64,000 nucleotides of DNA from Plantago ovata (taxonomy: Eukaryota; Streptophyta; Magnoliopsida; Lamiales; Plantaginaceae), in NCBI GenBank assembly GCA_028274465.1, contig CM051457.1:111785982-111849981 (forward strand), in the 5' to 3' direction. Both the position numbers and the translations under genes were made by a program. A model generated the notes under the pieces. The model ran no database searches, was not told the DNA's origin, and saw only the letters and a list, made by a program, of their open reading frames with translations. This document shows, piece by piece, positions 46,498 to 57,397 of the stretch. The number at the start of each line of letters is the position of its first letter. The first letter of the stretch is position 1.

Positions 46498-48089
46498 TCA
46501 AGAGAGCTGTTCATCTAGAGCTCTTTCTTTACCAAAAGTTGTGTTAACATCCAATTTCATTTCATTGAATAAGATTCGCAAATTCTCGTAAATCTCATCA
46601 CATCTTGGATGAGCCTTATCCGCGACAAGAAACATATGCACCTCAGACTGGATTTCAATCCAGCTACAACCTGGCTCTTTCTTCATCCCACTATTCCGCA
46701 TGATCCTCCTCATTTTTGAAACCTCACTCCACATTTCGGCGTCAGTGTAGATATTTGACAGAAGAACATAAGCAGAAGAATCCTGAGGGTCCAATTGCAG
46801 AAGAGGGCTAGCTGCTATTTCTGCAACCTAAACATTCCCATGCCTCTTGCAGATGCTAAGCAGAGTTCTCCAAATAACATCATCAGCCTCAAATGGCATA
46901 TCTTGAATAAGCTTCAAAGCTTTGAAAAGTTGGCCAGATCTACCTACTATGTCTACCATGGATGAATAATGTTCCAACTGTGGTGCCAATTTGTACTTGT
47001 CTTGCATAAGTTTGAAATAATTCCATGCTTGGTCTACAAGACCAATACGCCTACAAGCACGCAGGACCGCCACAAAAGTTGCATTGTTTGGTGTAATCTT
47101 ATCAGCTTGCATTTCCTCAAAAGTTTGCAAAGCCTCTTTTCCATGACCATGGTGAGCATAAGCACAAATCATGGCATTCCATGTCACAAAATCCCGGTGT
47201 AATGATTTATTAAACATCACAATGGAATCGAGCATGTTCCCGCACTTGGAGTACATGTCCACTAGTGTACTGCTGATGTACACATCTGACTGCAGATCTT
47301 GTTTGATAATTTGAGCATGGATTTGCTTCCCGAGTCCAACATTAGCAACATTAGCACAAGTATCAAGAACTGTTGCATAAGTGAAGTTATCGGGTCTAAC
47401 TCCCATTTCTAACATCCTAGAAAAGAAATTTTGAGCTCCCTCACTCTGCTCTTCTGACGAGTACCCTGAAATAATTGCATTCCACGAAACAAGCGTCTGT
47501 TCCTCCATCTTGTCATGAAGCTTCTCTGCCTCTTCCACTTCACGGCATTTGCAGTACATATCCACGAGTACACTTCCAACAAACGAGTCAAGCCCCAATC
47601 CAGACTTAACTACCCTGCCATGAATTTCCCTCCCAAAGTTCAGAGCTTGTGAACCTGCACAAGCTTTCAAAACACTCATACGTAAACTCATCTGGTTCCA
47701 TCCTTGTGCGAAGCATCCTAACAAAAAGTGATAATGCATCTTTATTTTTGTTTTGCTCACAAGCTGCAATTGCTGTGTTCCAAGAAACAGCATCCCTTGT
47801 GTCCATTTCATCAAATATGCGACCAGCCTCAAACAAAGCTCCACATTTTCCATACATATCTAAAATGGCATTAGCCAAACAAACATTGGTCTGGAGTGGA
47901 CTCTTCAGTGCTAATCCATGGACTTGACTTCCCTCAATATAACCTTTGAGCACAGAGCAAGCACTAAATGCACCAGATAGGCTTATTTCATCAAAACCAA
48001 GCTGAGACTCCAACAAGAGCACAAATACCTGCAAACTTTCAAATCCACGATCACCTCTAGCAAACCCAACAATTAATGCATTATAAAAT
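46498..48089 (-). pseudogene. 5'-truncated PPR (PLS class, E/E+ domain) pseudogene, MEF13-like
   Basis: The minus strand reads from YNALIVGFARGDRGFESLQV through PLS-type pentatricopeptide repeats (NAILDMYGKCGALFEAGRIF, MLEMGVRPDNFTYATVLDTC, TLVDMYSKCGNMLDS, WNAMICAYAHHGHGKEAL, HYSSMVDIVGRSGQL) to the E and E+ domains (PFEADDVIWRTLLSIC, LDPQDSSAYVLLSNIY, EPGCSWIEIQSEVHMF, DKAHP). Phrase by phrase it follows Arabidopsis At3g02330 (MEF13), a mitochondrial C-to-U RNA editing factor. No DYW domain is present; MEF13 also ends after E+. It is broken: coding similarity starts abruptly at 48089 so roughly the first 400 residues are gone, two bases are lost near 47684, and a TAG interrupts the frame at about 46825-46827. 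A functional copy must exist elsewhere if the editing site is kept. Confidence 0.88.
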
Positions 48090-49320
48090 TAGTAAGGGGT
48101 GAGCTACAATCTCAGTAAGAGAACATTTTGGCACCTCCATCCGGATCAAGTAATGCTTAAAGAACATACATATATATACATACAATACGGTCACACATAA
48201 CAAAAGGTACATGGAAAACGTAACGGAACATTTCGGCTCAACAGTCATGTACCTATGGCTCAACAGTCATGTACCTATGGCACAAAGGTCGGCTTTACAA
48301 AACAAAACACAAAGTACCCTACCAAAGGTAAAACATAAAGGCCTAGCACGACAAAATTCCCCGAAGGATACAAAACAGTTCACATGCACATCTGGAGCTC
48401 AAACATAACATTACTCCATGCACTAGACAAAAACGATTTACATTCATCACATGCACAATATCAAAAACATTTACTTTGGGTAACACACTTGATCCTTAAT
48501 TTTCTACTATATCAAGCCACATAACTTGATATAATAGTAGTCGATGTCGAATCATTTTTACATATCATATATACATTTTAATACTGAAAATAAAATCTTT
48601 AGTGTCAGAATATCCTCTTACCTCAAATCCCACCATTCAAAATCATTACTTCTCCTCTAAACAATCTGCAACAAGGTACCACCAAAGTTCTATCATTTCC
48701 AATCCATAATCCAAGTAGACAACCAATCTATCAATTCGGCAAGACTACTCAGGTTGGTCCATAACTTTGATGAGCAATATATTCTCCAACCAATTTGATA
48801 CACCATCGACAACTAACAAAACATTAATAATGAAGTGTTAATAATAATTTAATCAATGATCAATCAATATTCAGCCTCACAGGTTGTGACAAAAATCCAT
48901 TACCTGATTATCCATCTCAATCTCATTCTCATTCTCTGCCAGTCCGTCCAATTCACACGGTCTCGCAAATAAGCTAACCTAAATTATATGACCAATTTAC
49001 AAGCTCATAAAATAATGGATGGGAGGCTGATCCAATAATTAATCCGTCCAAGTTAAGTCAGTTAACCCAATAATCTCAAAGTCCGTCGGTCCATCCAATA
49101 AGGAAACTCATACACATATAATATTTCAGGTCCAAATGATAATAATTACCGGGCCCGGTTCATTTCGTAAAAGTCGTACAGTAAAATGTACGGGTTATTA
49201 CATTCTACCCTCCTTAAAATAAGTTTCGTCCTCAAAACTTGATCCAAATACACTTCATCATATCACTCCGATGATAAAGACATCAAAACTATAAAAACTG
49301 AAAAGAACACGGGTGTTTAT
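48090..49320. other. Spacer with a 23-bp tandem duplication
   Basis: No gene recognised. GGCTCAACAGTCATGTACCT is repeated in tandem near 48235 and 48258. Confidence 0.5.
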
Positions 49321-49624
49321 TGTAACGCCCCAGATTTCAGAGGCTTAAAAGGGTTAAGAACGCTACTCATACCAATAATGTGCACCTTTCTTTTCGTGAA
49401 TTCAACTAGAATAACTTCAAAGTTAAGCGTGCTTGCTCTGGAACAATTTTAGGATGGGTGACCCACTGTGAAGTTCCCGGTGCGCGCATAAGTGAGGACA
49501 GAGTGCGCGGATTAAAACACGTGTTGATTTGTGGGGCCAGCATATCACCCCAGAGAGCAGCTAGGAGTAACCTCGTCGGTCCGTTGGGCTGGATCTCGAA
49601 CCATTAGTGGGTCGGGTCGTTACA
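49321..49624 (+). mobile_element. Cassandra-type TRIM LTR with 5S rRNA-like sequence
   Basis: Begins TGTAACGCCCCAGA and ends GTTACA, 304 bp. The middle (about 49413-49482) matches the 3' half of plant 5S rRNA: AGTTAAGCGTGCTTG, AGGATGGGTGACC and GAAGTTCCCGGTG. LTRs carrying a 5S promoter are the defining feature of Cassandra elements, which are non-autonomous. No second LTR, primer site or target duplication was found beside it, so it looks like a solo LTR or a remnant. Fossil. Confidence 0.8.
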
Positions 49625-49728
49625 ATCCAAATATGATACTTCACTCTTTACCAAGCAAACAACTCAAAATTTTAGCAAACTCAAGATTTGCTAATGTTTT
49701 CTACAAGTTTAAAGAAGACTAATTGGTA

Positions 49729-50708
49729 AGATGATCTATTTGACAATCATACGACCTGACTTGGCTTTTTCATTGCAGACACTGCGCCAGTTCATGAGTT
49801 GCCCAACGCACAAACACCTAGAAGCAGCTCATCACATTCTCAGATATCTGAAGAAAACACCTGGTCAAGGAATCTATTATCCAACAAACAATGATTTTAA
49901 ACTTCGATGTTTCACGGCTAGTGATCATGGATCCTGTGAGGACACACGACACAATACAACATGATATGCAATCTTTTTAGGTGGATCGCTCATATCCTGG
50001 AAATCAAAGAAACAAGCAACTGTAAGAAAATCAAGTGCAAAGGCGGAGTACAGAGCAGCAACAACCACAACGTGTGAAATTCAATGGCTCAAGTATCTCC
50101 TAAAAGATTTCCGCATCGATCATTCTACTCCAACTACCTTGTATACTGATAGTCTATCAGCATACTACTTGGCACACAACCCGGTCCAGCACGAGCGTAC
50201 GAAACATATCGAAATAGACTGTCACGTCATAAGGGAACGTATTCTCAATAACACTATCCAGTTGCTGCACATTTCCAACGTTGATCAACTTGTCGATCTT
50301 ATGACAAAACCGTTGGCTCTTCCATTATTTACAAGATTCACTTCTAAGTTGGGCCTCCTTAACATCCACGCTCAACTTACGAGGGGATGTGAGCGAGCTA
50401 CGTCAGGCGAGTTATGCCGAATCGAGGAAATACGTGTTGCAAAAGAGAAAGCGCAAGATAGTTCAATTGGGATTTAGGTATTACAGTTGTACATTGTGCT
50501 TTTTTAGTGTGCAGTACATGTTAGTTGTTAGTTATAAGTTAGTTAGTTCCCTCTCCCCTCTCTACTATATAAACAGAGCTAGCTTAGTGATTAGGTAACT
50601 TTTCCATTCTTTAATTTTCTTCTCTAAGAATCATCTTGAATCTTCTTTAACGATTGTAATTGTATTTTCAGTTTCATTCAATCAATACAATTCTAATTTA
50701 TTCATACA
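49729..50708 (+). mobile_element. Ty1/copia fossil, pol C-terminus and probable 3' LTR
   Basis: The plus strand carries the end of a copia pol: the reverse transcriptase tail (RPDLAFSLQTLRQFMSCPTH, HHILRYLKKTPGQGIYY) and RNase H (SSAKAEYRAA-type sequence, TLYTDSLSAYYLAHNPVQHE, RTKHIEIDCHVIRE, MTKPL). It is followed by a GAGGGGA purine tract and a probable LTR from TGTGAGCG at 50388 to CATACA ending near 50708. The copy is partial at its left side and broken in at least one place. Confidence 0.8.
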
Positions 50709-51141
50709 CTACAATAAATCGAACTTTATAAAGGTGGATAGTGGCGGATGATTAAAATTTATAAAATTAATGTGGACGATCTAGATCTGAATTTTGAACT
50801 TATGTCACGATTTGAGACGCTAGTGGGAAGATGCTTCCGGCTCAAATGGGAGTTGAACCTTCCTTAGAAGGTAATTAATTAATTAATGCATTTTTTGCTA
50901 CTACGATTCAATTAATTTTTTATTTAGTAAGCTAGCTAGTGTCTTTAATCCCCTAGTGTCTTTAATCAAGTCCTCCTCGAATACGGTCCCAAGTGATTTT
51001 AAAAAATGCAAATACGGTCCCCCACACTCCCATACACGAATTAGGAAGAATTATGATGGATTGAGGCGAATTATAATGAATTAGGGCGAATTGAACGATG
51101 GCATGGATGATGAACTGGATAATAATTTAAATAAAAAAACT

Positions 51142-51177
<36 letters not shown>

Positions 51178-51199
51178 AGAAAGTAAATATCTCATAGCT
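50709..51199. other. Spacer with A-run
   Basis: No gene. GAATTA(G/T)G phrases recur at 51040-51100, and a long A-run lies at about 51143-51176. Confidence 0.5.
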
Positions 51200-51280
51200 C
51201 AGATCGGAAAATCTCCGATTTGGAGCTCCAGATCGGAGATTTCCGATTTGGAACTCCAGATCGGAGATTTTCCGATCTGG
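51200..51280. repeat. Palindrome-rich 28-29 bp tandem repeat
   Basis: Three units start CAGATCGGA (51200, 51229, 51257) and run to CCGAT(T/C)TGG. Each is close to an inverted repeat of itself (GATCGGA...TCCGATC/T). Related inverted phrases (AAGCTCCAGATTG, CAATCTGGAGCTC) continue to about 51345, so a long hairpin could form. Confidence 0.8.
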
Positions 51281-52569
51281 ATGCCATGGGAGCTTATAGA
51301 AAAGCTCCAGATTGAAGCTTTTACAATCTCCAATCTGGAGCTCCGCTCCGCTCTGTCCATGGACGGAGATGGAGTAGAATCTGATTTTTTTTTTTATTTC
51401 ATTTTGTTTTACTCTTTTTTTTTTTCCAACTCAAATGCCAAATAATCATCCACATAGTTTCACATTAATACTGTTTTTCTTTTTCATCAACAATTTATTT
51501 TGAACTCGAGTATAAATAATATGGTTGGACCTCAACCTGAAGTCGGATTTTTTGTCATTTTTTAGACTCTGTTCAAGTACTGTTTATTAAAACTCGAAAA
51601 TATTCGACTAGCTAGTCTAGCTGGTATAACAACATTAGTTACAACCATGTAAGTCCCAACTGGCCGGATATGTGAGACCTAGTTGCAGTGAGTGGTCTAA
51701 GTTCATCAGAAAAATGATGATATAATACACGGAATTCTATTCACCAATGAAGAACTAGTCATCTCGAATTTATTGTGGGACAATGGTAATATACCCCAAA
51801 ACGGTTTAATTACTTCAAATTTCCGCCATATATTTACTAATTATTAAAGCATTGGCCAGTAGGCTTTTGTTTTTGTGAGCCTTTACTATCGTCTTACTTG
51901 ATTTCCGTATATGTAATAATGTAAACGACGCCTATCTTATGCGTTAGTCAAGGACAATACATTGTGGTGATTTATCTTTGTACATATGGCAAACAACAAT
52001 GGCAAGATGTTTGGTGTAACTACAAGCTGGGTGGTAGCTCACTTGAATCGGACCTCTTTTGTGTCAACATTCTTTCTTTCAACGGAAAACAATTTTATTT
52101 ACTTGACAAACAAATTTACAATGAAAAGGAATTGATAACACTCTTTTGTGTTAACACTATGCATTTAGTGTTCCACTTTTTAATCAGAATTGTGAAATAT
52201 TCGGTCAAAAATCTTACTTAAAAACTTGATCAAATTTGGAGAAGTGGAGAACCTATTGGCCGAAGGAGTTGTGTTTATTTGGGTTGCGGTTTGGAGAATT
52301 GTTTGGGTAGTGTGGTAAGGTGCCGTTAGATTTTTTGTAGATGTTTGTTGGTAGTTTTGATTTTGTATTTCTAAGATCTTTTTTTAGATGTTCGTTGGTT
52401 GTTTTGTTTCTAGAATTTGATGTTAAAACAAAAATGTACTTGTGTTACACCGATGTGTGCCATAATATATTTGACGATTTCTTGCTATTCAAAATAGTAT
52501 AACACGAATATGACAGACAGACAGTACGATCTCCAAAATATATATTGGTAGTTACAAGATATAAATGAA
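51281..52569. other. Spacer
   Basis: No gene recognised beyond the inverted phrases noted at its left edge. Confidence 0.4.
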
Positions 52570-52612
52570 TGAGCCCATAACTCAGGTCACCGGTTCGAAC
52601 CCGGTTGGGCCC
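52570..52612 (+). tRNA. tRNA-Met-like 3' half (pseudo-tRNA)
   Basis: An anticodon arm TGAG-CCCATAA-CTCA with a seven-base loop containing CAT is followed by a short variable loop GGTC, a perfect five-pair T arm ACCGG-TTCGAAC-CCGGT, and TGGGCCC as a possible acceptor strand. The D arm and the 5' acceptor strand are not found upstream, so this is a tRNA-derived fragment, not a working gene. Confidence 0.5.
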
Positions 52613-53182
52613 TTATTTTGTTCTCAGACTGTTGTGGGCATCACCCACTTTATTTTTATTTCTGATTTTACTCAACACACAAAACAAATGGTTAAGAACC
52701 GAGATGTTTATAGTGGTATTGTATTTTGGTGAAGAACTATAATAAGTACAAACTTTTATCGAGACAACCAATTTTAGCATGCGGTACCTGTGTGCATATT
52801 TTAAACCCATTGTCTATTTGAACCGCACTATTTCGTTAATAGATCTTAAATGCACATCAAGTTTTCTCTGGAGTTTCACATTCAACTTCAATTATATTCA
52901 GAGTAATTATATAGAGAGGTTAGTCTTTCCTATTATATAGGAAAGGCATGGTTTTTAGACACAAAACCGCCTATCAACCGGATCAGTGGTTTTGGGAAGA
53001 AATTAAACCGGCCGGTTTAGTATAAATAGGGCAAAAAACACGCAGAATCACAGAAACCCCAAAATACATAGTTGAACGTGCACTGTGTTTTTTTCACTTT
53101 TCTCTCTGCAAATCGATCAAATCTTGCCAGAAATTCACCGATCAAAACTCCTGTTCACAGCATATCATCCGAAAACGCTTAC

Positions 53183-54952
53183 ATGGACGTTAATCAGGTG
53201 AATCGAGCAACAATCATCTGATTTCTATGCGTTTTGTGATTATATTTTGTTGTTTTCCTGATTTATCTCTATTTTTCTGATTCAATGTTGTTTTCCTGAT
53301 TATTCAATCGATTTGCGATCGTAATTGGTGTTCGAAACGTTCCGATTCAACTGGTAGAATACTCAAAGTACCAAATCGGAACTGATGAAGAAGGATGCTT
53401 CTCAGATCTGGATATTATTGAATAAATTGCAGCAAAATAGCAAAATCCGTACGTTAATATATACTTTTAAGCCTTTCTGTTATGGTTTGATCTTTATGAA
53501 GTATGTTTGTGCATATTTTCATTTGATAAAACCATGTTACGGTTTTCAAATGGCGTGTTATGGTTTTAATTGACGTTGTTTTAAAGCCTCTTTGTTGCTT
53601 GTTTTTTGTTTGTCTACTATGTTCTTGCATTTATATATTGAATCGCGCAGTGTAATTGTTTTTAATCAGCATATTATAGTTTTTAAGAGTGATTGTTATC
53701 GTTAATTGCAGTTTCTACGGTAGTCTGATTGTTACAGTTCTAGCTAGCGTATATGTTACGGTTTTAAGCTCTTCTGATTATGGTTTCATGTTCTGTTGTT
53801 ATGATTTTACACAACACGTTTAGACTTTAGAGGTTCGCATTAGGGAACATGTTATGATTCTAGCAACGTTGTTATTGTATTTTACCTTATTCAACATGTT
53901 ATGAATATTTATCGTCATGTTATGCTTTTTTTTATATGTCGTATCTTGGTTTTAAGCAACATTGTTATAGTATTTTACTTATTCAGCATGTTATTATTCT
54001 AAAATCTCGTGTTGCTCTATTACACTATCAAGACCATTCGTAATGCTTTGGAAAACTATTGGTTTATGTTTGTCCAAATTAGAGTTTGAAGGCCACCTAT
54101 TATAGTTTAAAGTACAACTGTTGTGGTTTTAAGAACTGGTCTTACAGTTTGTTTACAATTGGCGACTAGTTTATAATTGGTTTAAAAACATTTATTATAA
54201 TTATACTTCTAAGAGAACATTCCTTTTAAGACCTCGTATTATACTCATACTGATGAATAAAGTGTAGGTAATTTCAACATCCTCATGATATTATTATTTT
54301 TAGGCATGATGTTGTGGTTTTAGGAGTAAATATTTGATTTATTGTGGTTGTCACTTGTCAAGCTTTTGAGTCATGTTGTAGTTTGAAGTTTTGATGCTAT
54401 GGATTTTAGTAATGTCAGTTAATACTTCGTCCGTCAATTGTATGTTTATTTAGGTATACTATTGTGGTTTTAATAGATCATGATATGTTTTAAGCAGTAA
54501 ATGAAAAAGAAATTAAAGCAAATCATTTTTTTGTCACTATGGTATTAAGGCATGTTGTTTTAATTTGAAGTTTTGATGCTATGGATTTTAGTTATATCAG
54601 TTATTATTTCCATGTCGTCATTTGGTGTATTTTTTAGGTATACTATTATAATTTTCATGGTATGTTTTACGTGATCGTATTATTATGGTTTAAGCATGTA
54701 GATGAACAAAAAATTTAATGAAATGCATTTTTTTTTTCATAAACAAAAGGACGAAGATCCATAATTTTATCACCGCTACCTGTAGGTGAAGATGCTAGGC
54801 CGACTGCTATTTTCTGGAGAGATGGAATGACAAAGGATGACTTCAAGTATCAGAAACACCAATTTCGTTGCTTCAAAGATCACAAACAAGTTTACTCGCG
54901 AGAAGCCAATTTCAAAGATCCAGATTCATTTGGCATAAGAAACACCACATGA
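53183..54952 (+). pseudogene. Left-arm gene of the second large element
   Basis: A possible first exon ATGGACGTTAATCAG before GTGAAT lies near 53183. After a long phrase-repeat intron a final exon (54786-54952, acceptor TGTAG) encodes EDARPTAIFWRDGMTKDDFK, HQFRCFKDHKQVYSREA and ends FGIRNTT with a stop. A Cys/His-poor basic segment with aromatic residues is seen, but no family was recognised. Its place corresponds to that of the FAR1-type exon in the other large element. Confidence 0.4.
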
Positions 54953-55984
54953 ATGCTTGTTGTAATTTTGTTGCTTTGAGAATTCTAGTTTTAGAAACTC
55001 CAATTGACTGAATGTTTCAGTCCTGACATGAATATACTGAAGCATTCAATTTTACACTTGTTGGCATGTTCTCATATATCTCATACAGCAGTTGGTGTGT
55101 TATAAGTACCCTTGTTGGGGTTTTATGTAACCAAGTTGTGGTTTTAAGTACCCATTATGTTGTTGTTCTAAAAACTCAAATTAAGATTTTAATGGAGAAC
55201 GGTTGTTGTAATTTTGTTGATTTGATAATACTAGTTGTAGAAAACATCAATTGACTAAATGTTTAATCCTTACATGAATGGTACACTAGTTTATTGCATG
55301 ATGTCATGATTTTACGTTGCGTCTTAAATAAAATAAAGTATAACAAAAGATTTTAGAAGTATAATATCGAATGACAAAATATATCATCAGTAACTCTTAT
55401 GACAAACCCTTAAAACCGTAACATATATCTCTTATAACCAGTTGGTGTAGTTATATGTATCCTTATTGTGGTTTTAAGTACGTACAATTGTGGTTTTAAG
55501 TATCCACTAATGTACTTCTAAGAAATCAATTAAGAATTTAATGGACATTTGGTATACTACTTCAGAAATTAGACAGAAAACTAAACTTCACCATACAATG
55601 CTTGCATGTTAAAACCACTTAAGACCATACACAAACTAATTATCCAAGAGCAAAGACTAACTGTTAACATCACACACTAACACACTACTCGGACCAAAAT
55701 AACATCCAACATGCACACTTTGTCCAACAATCGCAACATCTTGTATCTTAAAGTCATGACATCATATATAAAAAACTATAACCAGAACATATAAGAGTTT
55801 CATATTAAACCACTGCTTTAAAACATACACAAACTAATTGTTCAAAAAGGCCAAATGTAACTGCTCAAATTAGAAACTATTTCAAATAACATCCAAATAA
55901 AATAGTTTCTCCAGGACATTATTACAAATCCTACTTGTTCAAAATATTGTTGACTTTTAACGCAACTCGCAAACTATGTAGCTT

Positions 55985-56990
55985 CTATTCAATTGTCTTC
56001 AACTCTTCATAATCTGAAACACCAGCAACTACACAACCAACAATTATACCAACAACAGGGGCATCTTTCCTCTTATTTGACCTGCTCTCATTACAGTGTC
56101 AAAAGCATCAACAACTAAAAAAAAGAAAAACGTAAAATATCAGGAGCACATTTAAAAGCACAATATCACCCTTTAAAATAATAACATAACATGATGCCTT
56201 ATAAATATCCCTTATAAATATATCACGACCCCTTAAAATCATAAAACTACACCGTAATCCTTTCATCAAGAAAACTAAAGTAGCATAACATTACATCTCC
56301 TAAAAATCATAACACAAGACCTTACATAGCATAACATGATCTCTTAAAAATACAGCAACACAAATATCAGCATCTAAAATCATAATATCCCTACTTAAAT
56401 CAATTTCATAATCCCAACGACACTTAAAAACATACCAAAATTCATTATAAGCATACTAGAAACACTTAGTACTAAAAGAAAAAAAATTCAACAACAGAAA
56501 CTAAGTATAATAATAAGAATACTAGATACACTTAAACCAAAACCAAAATCCATCGGAAACAACATCAAAATACATTATAAGCATACCACAGACACTTAAA
56601 ACCGTAACATAAAAACACCTGAACCATAACATCACACAAACAGAGCATATAATAGAATGAATACATCCACAAACACTTCAAAGCACAACAAAAAACAGAT
56701 TCACAATATCAAAATTAACAACTAAACTAACATACCTTTACTGGAAGAATCAACTTTCCATCTTGAAAACTACTTCAACGGATTAGCAGTGTCTGGAACA
56801 CCGAAAAAATCCTTCCGATCCTCTTTATTATGCTTCAAATTAGAACCCCTAGATTTGTGAAATCAGATCTGAGAAGAAATCAAATTCGAAACCCTAGATC
56901 TCACAAAACATATTGAGAATACTAAATCCAACACAAAGGTAGCCGAAACGAAGAAAAAAGGAGAACAATCGGCTTGTTTCATCCATTGAT
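55985..56990 (-). pseudogene. Right-arm gene fragments of the second large element
   Basis: On the minus strand a possible first exon starts ATGGATGAAACAAGCCG (about 56985). A second piece, HNKEDRKDFFGVPDTANPLK, is interrupted by a stop before WKVDSSSKG and a GTATGT donor near 56735. A last piece, SNKRKDAPVVGIIVGCVVAG, ends DYEELKTIE at 55985. Basic patches resemble those in the right arm of the other large element only in composition. Unknown function. Confidence 0.4.
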
Positions 56991-57397
56991 CGGGAAAGTT
57001 TGAGATTCGGAAGCCGAAGAAGAAGACGGGAATTTGCAGAGAGAAAAAATGGATTTCACACAGTAAACGCTGAATTGTGTGTTTTGTGTGTGGATGGTTA
57101 TATTTATTCTATTAAGAAAACCGAGTTTGCGTAAAACTCGGTCGGTCGGCCGGTTTAATCTCAAAACCAGCGAGTTTTGGGAAAACCAGCGAATTTTTAG
57201 TAAAACCAGGCCTTTCCATATTTTTAGGAAAGGCCGGCCTCCCCATAGACTTTAGCTTATATTCATATATCTCACTCCAGGATTTTTAATCATATGTACC
57301 ATTTAGTCTCAAACACAACGAAGAACAATTCAATTGGTATGAACCATCAATACTTATCAAATAAAAATCACAAATTAATGGACAATAGATCACGAAG

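Larger units (their letters stand above)
52911..57245. mobile_element. Second large composite element with inward-facing arms and terminal hairpins
   Basis: The left end GAGGTTAGTCTTTCCTA...AGGAAAGGCATGGTTTT and the right end on the minus strand GGAGGCCGGCCTTTCCTA...GGAAAGGCCTGGTTTT are inverted copies, each holding its own hairpin (CTTTCC/GGAAAG). Inverted similarity extends inward about 200 bp: ATTAAACCGGCCG, CACTGTGT/TACTGTGT, and TTTTCTCTCTGCAAAT in both arms. A left arm faces right with a TATAAATA box near 53022, and a right arm faces left. Introns are packed with the phrase TGTTATGGTTTTAAG and variants. No clear target duplication was found. Layout matches the element at 17.7-24.0 kb; Mutator-like affiliation is inferred. 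Confidence 0.65.

Noticed and set aside
49413-49482. A free-standing 5S rRNA gene
   Set aside because: Only the 3' half matches and it sits within a TG..CA-bounded LTR, as in Cassandra elements.
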